From DATBGE01 sp036558125 (GTDB lineage Bacteria; Gemmatimonadota; Gemmatimonadetes; Gemmatimonadales; GWC2-71-9), in NCBI GenBank assembly GCA_036558125.1, contig DATBGE010000143.1, positions 9,422-73,421 on the forward strand: DNA of 64,000 nt, read 5' to 3'. The position numbers were made by a program, and so were the translations under genes. The notes under the pieces are model-generated. The model had not been told where the DNA came from and made no database searches. It worked only from the letters and a program-made list of their open reading frames with translations. Shown piece by piece: positions 57,267 to 64,000 of this stretch. The first letter of the stretch is position 1. Each line of letters begins with the position of its first letter.

Positions 57267-58727
57267 CTTCCGCCATGCCAGATAAATCGGAATCCCCAGC
57301 GCCACAATCAGCAGACCGAACGCCGAATACTTCCGCTGCACCGGGTCGACCAGCAAAACAACGAGAAGAAATGCCACCGCGGCCATGTACAGGGCCGGCA
57401 GCACTGGATACCCAAAGGCCTTGACCGGTCGTGGCAGATCAGGCTGGATCACTCGCAGTCGGAACAGGGCCAGCGTCGTGAAGAAATAGAAGAGCAGCGA
57501 GGCGAAGATGACATAGGTGAGAAGCTCGCTGTAGGTGCCGCTCAAGCAGAGCAGCATCGCCCACACCGCCTGGGCGCCCAGCCCGAATACCGGGGTACGG
57601 AACGTCGGGTGAAGCTCGCCGGCCTTGCGGAAGAAGAGCCCGTCTTTCGCCATGGCGTAATAGACCCGGGGCCCGGCGAGAACCAGCCCGTTCACGCAGC
57701 CGAAGGTGGAGAGCATGATCGCGATCGCCATCAGGACCGCACCGATCGGACCGAACATCACCTCGGCTGCCGCGACACCTACCCGATCCTGTGCCGCGTG
57801 CTGGATGCCGCGCGCCATGGTGTCGATCCCGCTCGGGTCCCCGTGGAAGGGAAGCAGATTGAGATATGCCACATTGGCGAGGATATAAAGCAGGGAGACC
57901 GTAGCGGTTCCGACCCCGAGCGCGAGGGGGAGATTGCGCCGGGGATTCTGTACCTCCGCCGCCGCGAAAGTGACGTTGTTCCAGGCGTCCGCCGAGAAGA
58001 GACTGCCCACCATGGCGGCCCCGAGCACCGGGAGCACCGCGAGTGACCAGGAGCCCGTTCCCCAGAAGGTGCTGAAGTTGAGAGCCGCAACTTCCGGACG
58101 GCGGAGCAGCGTGAGACCGAGCAGGATCAGGACGCTCAGGGCGCCCACCTTGGCCACAGCGAAGACGGTCTGGACCTGGGCCCCCAGGGTCACTCCCCGA
58201 GCATTGAGCACGGTCAACACCAGAACCACTGCCAACGCCACCAGCCGCTGGTTGGACACACCGATCTCGATCGGCCCGCCCGGCATCTGCACGTGCCCGA
58301 GCGAGAGGAAGACATCGGGGGTCACGCCGGGAATCAGCACGCTCAGGAACTTGCCGAACGCGACGGCGACCGCGGCGATGGTGCCGGTCTGGATCACCGC
58401 GAAGAGGGTCCAACCGAACAGGAACCCAATCAGCGGGGACAGCCCGTCGCGCAGGAAGATGTATTGCCCTCCCGCCTTGGGGATCATCGCCGCCAGCTCG
58501 GCATAGGCCAGCGCTCCGGTGACCGTCATGAGCCCGGTGACGATCCACACGATCATCAGCGCGCCCGGGCCCCACGCGTCAACCTGCCGCCCGATGTCGG
58601 CCGAGACGATGAAGATGCCCGAGCCGATCATGGTTCCCACGACGAGCGAGACCGCCGCGAGTGGTCCGATGCCTTCGATGAACTGCTTCGAACCGCGCTC
58701 GGTGGTGGGTTCGGCGGTTGTGGTCAT
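57246..58727 (-). CDS. APC-family amino acid permease, third and more distant paralogue
   Basis: 493 residues with about 12 membrane segments. The N-terminus EGIGPLAAVSLVVGTMIGSG and IFIV marks APC helix 1, PKAGGQYIFLRDGLSPLIGF helix 2-3, and FAAAEVQNPRRNLPLALGVG the helix 6-7 signature. It is closer to LAT/YfnA-like amino acid transporters than to copies 1 and 2. The final residues KGLKIEN come from the AT-rich repeat block of region L. It lies upstream of guaB and downstream of element M. Substrate unknown. Confidence 0.9.
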   Translation of the reverse strand: MTTTAEPTTERGSKQFIEGIGPLAAVSLVVGTMIGSGIFIVSADIGRQVDAWGPGALMIVWIVTGLMTVTGALAYAELAAMIPKAGGQYIFLRDGLSPLIGFLFGWTLFAVIQTGTIAAVAVAFGKFLSVLIPGVTPDVFLSLGHVQMPGGPIEIGVSNQRLVALAVVLVLTVLNARGVTLGAQVQTVFAVAKVGALSVLILLGLTLLRRPEVAALNFSTFWGTGSWSLAVLPVLGAAMVGSLFSADAWNNVTFAAAEVQNPRRNLPLALGVGTATVSLLYILANVAYLNLLPFHGDPSGIDTMARGIQHAAQDRVGVAAAEVMFGPIGAVLMAIAIMLSTFGCVNGLVLAGPRVYYAMAKDGLFFRKAGELHPTFRTPVFGLGAQAVWAMLLCLSGTYSELLTYVIFASLLFYFFTTLALFRLRVIQPDLPRPVKAFGYPVLPALYMAAVAFLLVVLLVDPVQRKYSAFGLLIVALGIPIYLAWRKGLKIEN

Positions 58728-58735
58728 CAGTCGAG

Positions 58736-58846
58736 AGGTTGTAGGGAGTAGGGAGTAGGGAGTAGGGAGAGATTAGGGAGTAAGAGCCAAGCAAGACGAC
58801 GGACCTCGCCGTCGGCCCTACTCCTACTCCCTACACCCTACAACCT
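58736..58846. repeat. Palindromic short-tandem-repeat element M (word gggagta, as in element H)
   Basis: Left arm 58736-58784 with heptamers gggagta (aggttgtagggagtagggag and onward), right arm 58816-58846 (ccctactcctactccctaca and onward). The centre holds a separate GC hairpin cgacgg-acctcg-ccgtcg (58797-58814), the same nested arrangement as in element F. It lies between the APC-3 gene and an upstream small gene, both on the minus strand, and the right arm supplies the stop codon of the small gene. Confidence 0.85.
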
Positions 58847-59174
58847 ATTTGGGCTTTTCGATTTTCTGCTCGGTCGATCCCGCCGCCTTCACCGCTTCGT
58901 CCACCACCGCCTGACCGGCAGCCGCCAGCCCCTTCATGATCCGGGAGGCACTATCCATCACGCTGGCCGTGCCACTGATGGCCTGCACCGGCAGCTTGGC
59001 GGCGCGCATCGTGTCTTCCACCGTTTCGGTGATCTTGGCCAGGATGCCACCCGGCGCCGCGCGCTCGGCGTACTTGCTCTCCAGGAATTCGATGAAGTCG
59101 AGGATCTGATACGCGCGCTCGTCCGGCAGCGACTCGAGGCGTCGCATGATGCGCTGGCGGAGGAGATCGTTCAT
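58845..59174 (-). CDS. Small helical protein, uncharacterised
   Basis: 109 residues, without signal peptide or membrane segment. The N-terminal part NDLLRQRIMRRLESLPDERA, then YQILDFIEFLESKYAER, is strongly helical. The C-terminal part is Ala/Lys-rich (MKGLAAAGQAVVDEAVKAAG) and may form an amphipathic or coiled-coil helix. I recognise no family with confidence; the LPDERAYQILDFIEFLESKY stretch resembles a short motif of small proteins in related genomes (from memory). The stop codon TAG belongs to the outer end of repeat element M, and a four-copy heptamer tract lies just upstream of the start. Confidence 0.7.
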   Translation of the reverse strand: MNDLLRQRIMRRLESLPDERAYQILDFIEFLESKYAERAAPGGILAKITETVEDTMRAAKLPVQAISGTASVMDSASRIMKGLAAAGQAVVDEAVKAAGSTEQKIEKPK

Positions 59175-59176
59175 AG

Positions 59177-59206
59177 GGTGAACGGTGAACGGTGAACGGT
59201 GAACGG
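59177..59206. repeat. Heptamer tandem repeat N (gtgaacg x4, direct only)
   Basis: Four copies of gtgaacg in perfect tandem just upstream of the small helical gene (59174). No complementary arm is visible nearby, unlike the other elements. It overlaps the likely ribosome binding region of the minus-strand gene. Confidence 0.85.
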
Positions 59207-59238
59207 GCCGAAGATCACCCCTTTTCCCAGCCAGAAAT

Positions 59239-60264
59239 TTAACTCCCCAGCCCCTTCACCACTCCCACCAGCTCAACCACCGGCGTCGGGAGATACTTGC
59301 TGGTCGCCGACTTGATCGTCGCCCGGATGGTCAGCTCCTGCAGCGATTCCACGGCCCGGAACTGGTCGAGCTTGTTCGGCGGAACGATGACGTAGACGAA
59401 GCCCGGCTCCGGAAGCGGTCCCCGGGTGAGCAGGTAGGACTGACCCGCCGGAATTTCCGGCCTCAGCTCGTCGGCCTTCTGTATAGCGACGAACTGGACT
59501 CTCCACTCCACCACTTTGCCGACGAAACGCGACGGATTGGCCCGCACCTCCGCCTGCGAAACACCGATCAGCACGTCGTCCGTAGCGGGGCGCAGGGCGC
59601 TGTCTTTGACCCAGGCCTCGATTTGAACGCGGGTCCATTCCCCTGCCCTGCCCAGGACCTTCGCCTGCATTCCCGAGTCGAGCGAGCCGAGTCCGGCACC
59701 TCCTGCAACGGCGGCGAGGGGAGTGTTTCGAGTAACCTCGACTCGATCAGGAGGAGAAGGGCCACTCGGTGGATCCGAGGTCGAGGCCGTCGTGTTCGGT
59801 GCGAGGCTCTTGCGTCGTACCCATGCCGTCCGCTTGACCCGGGTCCAGCCGCCCTGGGTGCCGACCTTGTTGAGCAGCACGCCGGAGGACAGCCTTGCGA
59901 ACACGGTGCCGTTCGGCGCCTGCCGGAGATTCTCGCTGGGCTTCTCCGTGACGATCAGATCGAAGCCATCCCGCTTGCTCGGATCGAGTGAACTGGAGAT
60001 GACCCATCCATCGATGGTGACTTCGATGGATTCTCCGTCCACTCGTCCGGTTGCGACCTGGGCCCCGGGCAGCAGCGTACCAAGCACCTGACCGCCCGGC
60101 GTTTTCGCGAATCGCAGTTCCGCCGGAACCCGTTGCGTCTGGGCGAAAACCGGTGTTGCAGCGAGCACGAAAGCGACAACGAGCGAGGCTGGTAGCCGGC
60201 CGAGGGCAGGACTAGATTGCGGCGCGTCAAGCACGTTCCGATTGTAGAAACGATGGAGGGCCAT
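59239..60264 (-). CDS. Secreted protein with two SH3-like (bacterial SH3) domains
   Basis: 341 residues if the ATG at 60264 is used; a GTG at 60234 gives a cleaner signal peptide (RLPASLVVAFVLAATPVFA-QTQ) and avoids overlap with the divergent gpmI start, so I regard it as the likelier start. Two SH3b-like blocks are seen (AELRFAKTPGGQVLGTLLPG and VTRNTPLAAVAGGAGLGSLD with AKVLGRAGEWTRVQIEAWVK), joined by a Ser/Pro-rich linker, and a C-terminal beta-rich domain. Such modules bind cell-wall or carbohydrate ligands in other proteins. Function unknown. Confidence 0.75.
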   Translation of the reverse strand: MALHRFYNRNVLDAPQSSPALGRLPASLVVAFVLAATPVFAQTQRVPAELRFAKTPGGQVLGTLLPGAQVATGRVDGESIEVTIDGWVISSSLDPSKRDGFDLIVTEKPSENLRQAPNGTVFARLSSGVLLNKVGTQGGWTRVKRTAWVRRKSLAPNTTASTSDPPSGPSPPDRVEVTRNTPLAAVAGGAGLGSLDSGMQAKVLGRAGEWTRVQIEAWVKDSALRPATDDVLIGVSQAEVRANPSRFVGKVVEWRVQFVAIQKADELRPEIPAGQSYLLTRGPLPEPGFVYVIVPPNKLDQFRAVESLQELTIRATIKSATSKYLPTPVVELVGVVKGLGS

Positions 60265-61825
60265 GTCAAACCGACCGGCGCCCGCGGCACCGGTGGTCCT
60301 GCTGGTATTGGACGGCTGGGGGTATCGCGAGGCCCGGGACGGAAACGCGATCGAGCTGGCCCGCACTCCCGTATGGCATCGCCTGTGGGAGGCCTATCCC
60401 CGTACCCTGCTCGAAGCGAGTGGCCTCGCCGTCGGCCTTCCCGAAGGTCAGATGGGGAACAGTGAAGTGGGCCACCTGAACCTCGGGGCCGGCCGGGTAG
60501 TGCCGCAGGATCTGGTCCGAATCTCTCAAAGCATTCAGCGCGGGGAGTTCTTCTCGCTGCCGCCTCTGGTCGAGCTCTGCGCTTCGCTGCGCCAGAACGG
60601 TGGGACGCTGCATATCATGGGTCTGCTGGGTCCGGGCGGCGTCCACGCCATCGATCAGCATCTGCTTGCCTGCGTGGAGCTGGGAGTTCGCCAGCGGGTT
60701 CCCCGCATCGCTATCCACGGGTTTCTCGACGGCCGCGACACGCTTCCCACGATCGGCGAGCAGGTCGTCGCCAGGCTGCAGGAGGACCTGAAGCGCATCG
60801 CTCCCGGCCAGGCCGTCATCGCGACGCTGATCGGACGCTACTACGCGATGGACCGGGACCGAAGATGGGAGCGCACCAAGTTGGCCTACGACGCCATGGT
60901 GCGCGGCAGCGGAGTTCGGGCCCAGGATCCGGTGGCCGCGGTGAAGGCCGCCCTCGCCCGGGGCGAGACCGACGAGTTCGTGAAGCCCATCGTGCTCGAG
61001 AAAAACGGGCAGCCGGTCGCGACGATCAGGGACAACGATGCGGTGCTCTGTTTCAATTACCGCAGCGACCGGATGCGGCAGATCGTCCGAGCGCTGATCA
61101 GCGACAAGTTCGACGGCTTCGACGTCCACGACCGTCCTCGTGTCTCGATGGTCACCATGACGCAGTACGATCGCACCTTCGCGGTTCCCCAGGCCTTTCC
61201 TCCTTTCACCATGGCGAAGATCGTCGCCGAGGTGCTGGCCGATAGCGGGCGCACCCAGCTGCGGACTGCGGAGACGGAGAAGTATCCTCACGTCACCTAC
61301 TTCTTCAACGGGGGATACGAGCCGCCCTACAAAGGCGAGGAGCGCTCACTGGTCCCGTCGCAGAAGGTAGCGACCTACGATCTCGCTCCGGAAATGAGCG
61401 CAGCGGGCATCACCGAGGTGTTGTGCGGGGCGATCGAGAAAAAGAGTCATGATTTCATCCTCTGCAATTTCGCCAACGCGGACATGGTAGGTCACACCGG
61501 GGTGCTGCCCGCGGTGATCAAGGCGGTGGAAACGGTAGACAACTGCCTCAACCGGATCATGGCGACGGCCGAGACGGCGGGAGCCACGCTGCTGATAACC
61601 GCCGATCACGGGAACTGCGAGCTGATGATCGACCCCGAGACCGGCGGCCCCCATACCGCTCACACCACCAACCCGGTGCCCTTCGTTGCCGTGCGGGCCG
61701 GTAACAACCAGCTGCGCTCCGGTGGCGCCCTGTGCGATGTCGGACCCACCGTGCTTGGACTCCTCGGCCTGGAACAGCCACCCGAAATGACGGGAAGAGA
61801 TTTGCGCTTCCCGAGCAGCAGGTAG
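60263..61825 (+). CDS. gpmI: GpmI, 2,3-bisphosphoglycerate-independent phosphoglycerate mutase
   Basis: Interconverts 3- and 2-phosphoglycerate in glycolysis, Mn2+-dependent. 520 residues. The alkaline-phosphatase-like metal site is visible: VLLVLDGWGYREARDGNAI (Asp), catalytic Ser in QMGNSEVGHLNLGAGRVV (S67), GVHAIDQHLLACVELG, FLDGRDTLPTIGEQ, and FANADMVGHTGVLPAVIKAV followed by the C-terminal ITADHGNCE and GPHTAHTTNPVPF. The start has a good ribosome binding site (tggagggcc). The start codon overlaps the putative ATG of the divergent SH3 gene by two bases, which is why a shorter start for that gene is preferred. Confidence 0.95.
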   Translation: MSNRPAPAAPVVLLVLDGWGYREARDGNAIELARTPVWHRLWEAYPRTLLEASGLAVGLPEGQMGNSEVGHLNLGAGRVVPQDLVRISQSIQRGEFFSLPPLVELCASLRQNGGTLHIMGLLGPGGVHAIDQHLLACVELGVRQRVPRIAIHGFLDGRDTLPTIGEQVVARLQEDLKRIAPGQAVIATLIGRYYAMDRDRRWERTKLAYDAMVRGSGVRAQDPVAAVKAALARGETDEFVKPIVLEKNGQPVATIRDNDAVLCFNYRSDRMRQIVRALISDKFDGFDVHDRPRVSMVTMTQYDRTFAVPQAFPPFTMAKIVAEVLADSGRTQLRTAETEKYPHVTYFFNGGYEPPYKGEERSLVPSQKVATYDLAPEMSAAGITEVLCGAIEKKSHDFILCNFANADMVGHTGVLPAVIKAVETVDNCLNRIMATAETAGATLLITADHGNCELMIDPETGGPHTAHTTNPVPFVAVRAGNNQLRSGGALCDVGPTVLGLLGLEQPPEMTGRDLRFPSSR

Positions 61826-61871
61826 GCGCGCTCCAGCCTCGATGCCGGCATTCCCCCACTACATTTCGCCG

Positions 61872-62579
61872 ATGCGATTTCGCCTCAGCCTCACGCTCGC
61901 CCTGCTTTTCCTCGCCACCCGGCTGGACGGTCAGGTCGGCCATCCACCCGCGTCTTCGCCCTACCGCGACATCCTCTACGGTATGTCAATCACGCCCTAT
62001 GTGGGCTGGATCGGCGGCGACGGCGGCGATATCGGTATCGGGCCCCACGATGGCGTCGTATACGGCGGACGTATCGATTACCGCTTGAGCGGCACGGTCT
62101 CCCTTGGCGCAAGCTTCGAGACCGGCGTGCTCGACCGGTTGATCGTGGACGCCGACGACCCGGTGAATGACCGGGTGACGGGCCCGGTTTCCCAGCGACT
62201 CAGCATGTTTGAGGGAACGGTCCAGTTGAACATTACCGGAAAGAAGAGCTGGCATGGCCTGGCGCCGTTCGTCGGCGGGACAGCCGGCGTCGCCTGGGCG
62301 GAAGAGACACCGGCAGACACCAGCGGTTATCGTTTCGGCACCCGAGCGGTGCTGGCTCCGCTCTTCGGATTTCGATTGCTCCTCGGCCAGCGAGTGCAAA
62401 TGCGGGTAGATGGTCGTTGGCTCTTCTGGCAGCTCAAGTATCCCAGTTCCTACTTCGATGAGCCGGCGGACGATCCCGCGCCACCGGGAGGCCGGTCTCA
62501 CGCCGTTCTCGCCGGGCACCATGCGGAGGAGTGGACGGGTGGTGCCGAATTCCGCTTCGGGCTCGGGATCAACTTCTGA
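61872..62579 (+). CDS. Secreted outer-membrane beta-barrel protein, uncharacterised
   Basis: 235 residues from the ATG at 61872 (MRFRLSLTLALLFLATRLDG, signal peptide). The mature part has the alternating pattern of a small eight- to ten-strand barrel (ITPYVGWIGGDGGDIGIGPH, YGGRIDYRLSGTVSLGASFE, LAPFVGGTAGVAWAEE, QMRVDGRWLFWQLKYPS) and ends in a Phe (FRFGLGINF), as do many outer-membrane proteins assembled by BamA. An in-frame ATG 30 nt upstream gives a poorer signal peptide. Role unknown. It starts 46 nt after gpmI and is followed 7 nt later by queD. Confidence 0.75.
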   Translation: MRFRLSLTLALLFLATRLDGQVGHPPASSPYRDILYGMSITPYVGWIGGDGGDIGIGPHDGVVYGGRIDYRLSGTVSLGASFETGVLDRLIVDADDPVNDRVTGPVSQRLSMFEGTVQLNITGKKSWHGLAPFVGGTAGVAWAEETPADTSGYRFGTRAVLAPLFGFRLLLGQRVQMRVDGRWLFWQLKYPSSYFDEPADDPAPPGGRSHAVLAGHHAEEWTGGAEFRFGLGINF

Positions 62580-62586
62580 TCTCACG

Positions 62587-63006
62587 ATGGGCGCCGCGCT
62601 GACCAGAGTCGTCGGGTTCACGGCCCGGCATCGGTACTTCAGGCCGGACTGGTCACCCGAAAAGAACCGCGCCACTTTCGGCGAATGCGCCGCCGAGCCC
62701 GGTCATGCCCACGACTATCGCTGCACCGTGACGGTCGGCGGGAACATCGATCCGGTCACCGGAATGGTGATGGATCTGGGCCTTCTCGATCGCATCCTTG
62801 CCGACGAGGTCACGGGCCCGTTCCATGGCAAGCATTTCAACCTTGACGTGGCGGCATTCGCCTATGGCAAAACGGTGCCAACCTGCGAAGCCATCGCCGA
62901 CTATCTCCATCCTCGAATTGCGCCCCTTCTACCGGCCGGCGTGAGGCTCATCTGCATCCGGATCGCGGAGGACCAGACCTTGTCCGGGGAGTGGACCGAG
63001 TCGTGA
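62587..63006 (+). CDS. 6-pyruvoyl-tetrahydropterin synthase / QueD family
   Basis: 139 residues from the ATG at 62587. The zinc ligands are H15 (FTARHRYF), H40 and H42 (PGHAHDYRC), and the catalytic Cys is C34 (FGECAAEPG). The motif GNIDPVTGMVMDLGLLD and the C-terminal ICIRIAEDQTLSGEW are typical of the PTPS/QueD fold. In bacteria the family is usually QueD, making 6-carboxytetrahydropterin for queuosine, but some members have other pterin roles; no que genes lie nearby, so the choice is open. Confidence 0.88.
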   Translation: MGAALTRVVGFTARHRYFRPDWSPEKNRATFGECAAEPGHAHDYRCTVTVGGNIDPVTGMVMDLGLLDRILADEVTGPFHGKHFNLDVAAFAYGKTVPTCEAIADYLHPRIAPLLPAGVRLICIRIAEDQTLSGEWTES

Positions 63007-63110
63007 GTGATGCGGCGACGTCCTCGAGGGAAACCCGCGGCGTGTGCGTGCCACCCGGGCCGGGGCCGTCTCCACCGAGCAATCCAGCCGATTGATCCGT
63101 TTGGGCGACC

Positions 63111-63545
63111 ATGCCAACCCATGGAGCCGCGCCCGATCGGGCCACGCTGAGTCGCCTGCTGCGGAACGCGCGTACCATTGCAGTGGTCGGCTTGAGTCCC
63201 AACCCTGCACGTCCGAGCCATGAAGTCGCATCCTATCTGCAGGACGCGGGATATCGCATCGTTCCCGTCCGGCCCGCGGTCGAGTCGGTTCTGGGGGCGC
63301 GAGCGTATGCCGACCTCGACTCAGCGGCACGAGCGGTCGGACGCATCGACATCGTCAACGTCTTCCGTCGCTCCGAATTCGTGGCCGCACTCGCCGAGCC
63401 ATTGCTTGCCATCCGCCCTTCCCTCGTATGGCTCCAGGTTGGGATATGGGATCCGGAAACGGCTCAGCGACTTATTCACGCCGGCATTCCGGTGGTCATG
63501 GACCGCTGCCTGATGACGGAGCATCCCTCGCTGGTGAGCGATTGA
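63111..63545 (+). CDS. CoA-binding-domain protein (YccU type)
   Basis: 144 residues. A Rossmann-type CoA-binding domain as in YccU/succinyl-CoA synthetase alpha N-terminus: LRNARTIAVVGLSPNPARPS, HEVASYLQDAGYRIVPVRPA, DIVNVFRRSEFVAALAEPLL, and WLQVGIWDPETAQRLIHAGI followed by VVMDRCLMTEHP. Members are small cytoplasmic proteins of undefined role. The stop overlaps the start of the next gene (TGATG). The 104-nt gap to queD holds nothing I can support. Confidence 0.9.
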   Translation: MPTHGAAPDRATLSRLLRNARTIAVVGLSPNPARPSHEVASYLQDAGYRIVPVRPAVESVLGARAYADLDSAARAVGRIDIVNVFRRSEFVAALAEPLLAIRPSLVWLQVGIWDPETAQRLIHAGIPVVMDRCLMTEHPSLVSD

Positions 63546-64000
63546 TGCCGCGGCGCTGCCTCCTCGCCACCCTTGCCCTCTTCGGATCTGTCTCCGGCCT
63601 GGAGGCCCAGAAGACTGCCGATGAGGCGCGGCTGGTGTTCACGGTGGGTGCCGGATACATCGGAGGTGGCGATCTCTGGTCGATCTCGGGTCAGCCGATC
63701 CGCGTGGCCGGAGGGTTCACCGACACCCTCGGTCTCAGTCGGACCTTGCGCCCTGGATTGGGGGCGGTGTTCTCCGGCACGTACTTTCCCGGCGCCCACG
63801 TGGGTTTCGGCGGTGAGGTTCTCCTGCTCGGCCTCGGAACCGAGGACGGTTGTACCGTAGAGTTCACCAGCGGAGATCCCGACACGCAGGAGATCTGCAG
63901 CTCAATTGCAGCGATGGACCGGCGGGCCACCTCGGTAGCGCTGTCTGGTTCGGTGGTCTACCGCATCGCGTCGAAGCAGACCATTTCCCCTTATGTCAGA
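63545..64000 (+). CDS. Secreted beta-barrel-like protein, partial (3' end outside window)
   Basis: The ATG at 63545 overlaps the CoA-binding gene stop (TGATG), and the frame is open to the window end (152 codons). The N-terminus MPRRCLLATLALFGSVSGLE is a signal peptide, and the mature part alternates short strands and turns (LVFTVGAGYIGGGDLWSISG, GAVFSGTYFPGAHVGFGGEV, LSGSVVYRIASKQTISPYVR), as in small outer-membrane barrels of this genome. A Cys pair (DGCTVEF ... EICSS) may form a disulfide. Coupling to a cytoplasmic CoA-binding protein is odd and suggests only transcriptional economy. Confidence 0.65.
   Translation, partial: MPRRCLLATLALFGSVSGLEAQKTADEARLVFTVGAGYIGGGDLWSISGQPIRVAGGFTDTLGLSRTLRPGLGAVFSGTYFPGAHVGFGGEVLLLGLGTEDGCTVEFTSGDPDTQEICSSIAAMDRRATSVALSGSVVYRIASKQTISPYVR

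Noticed and set aside
1131..59206. CRISPR array interpretation of the tandem repeats
   Set aside because: Units are 7-9 nt, degenerate, without regular spacers, and paired with an inverted complementary arm; no cas genes are present.
1..64000. tRNA, rRNA, transposase, integrase or phage genes
   Set aside because: I looked for T-loop-like words, transposase motifs and integrase motifs and found none that I could support.

Overview
The window is 64 kb of gene-dense, high-GC bacterial chromosome. Its gene content fits a Gemmatimonadota-like organism: a GWxTD-domain protein, many short secreted beta-barrel proteins, AsmA-like giants, a SARP regulator coupled to a TPR serine/threonine kinase, and a UbiE/UbiA/UbiX-type quinone cluster. 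This placement is an inference from gene families; no rRNA is present. I saw no tRNA, rRNA, insertion sequence, prophage or CRISPR array, and no gene-free stretch longer than about 220 bases.

Layout. 1-4241 (minus): histidine genes hisC-hisB-hisH-(Nudix)-hisF, followed by a beta-helix protein cut by the window edge; hisF is frameshifted by an 8-bp triplication. 4293-9301: a PilB/GspE ATPase fused to a receiver domain, a large outer-membrane barrel protein and a divergent lipoprotein. 9317-13618: trpE, an FHA-GAF-adenylate cyclase, maf and dtd. 13782-19771 (plus): secreted HExxH peptidase, metallo-beta-lactamase-fold hydrolase, and two tandem AsmA/DUF748-like paralogues. 19898-24442 (minus): glmS, glmM and a receiver-HD-GYP protein. 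24497-29279 (plus): trans-sulfuration enzyme, M48 peptidase, purD, a 98-bp tandem leader duplication, plastocyanin-like lipoprotein, membrane protein. 29280-31789 (minus): MASE1 histidine kinase and receiver. 32006-36214 (plus): mutM, a short UvrC-like GIY-YIG protein, GWxTD protein. 36208-39950 (minus): CBM9-like protein, YfcE-type phosphodiesterase, ubiX, an unrecognised 59-residue ORF, ubiA, ubiE. 40004-43876 (plus): ECF sigma factor, anti-sigma factor with two zinc motifs, and two envelope proteins. 43877-49123 (minus): lipoprotein, SARP regulator and Ser/Thr kinase. 49181-58727 (minus): SAM hydrolase, Mrp ATPase, NifU domain, NrnA, three APC permeases and guaB. 58845-64000: small helical protein, SH3-like protein, gpmI, barrel protein, queD, CoA-binding protein and a partial barrel protein.

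Most metabolic genes are housekeeping (histidine, tryptophan, purine, amino sugar, glycolysis, Fe-S, quinone). Around them lies a dense signalling and envelope layer: c-di-GMP, cAMP, two-component, ECF and Ser/Thr kinase systems.

The most unusual signal is not a protein. About a dozen gene boundaries carry long imperfect hairpins whose two arms are each built from degenerate short tandem words, mostly with a 7-nt period. The words differ between loci, but a few are shared by distant loci. Several arms run into the neighbouring reading frames and supply their termini or start codons. They resemble the heptanucleotide STRRs of filamentous cyanobacteria, but here they are arranged as palindromes. 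Two independent palindromic elements of a kind familiar from environmental genomes are also present, one of them inserted in frame in glmM.
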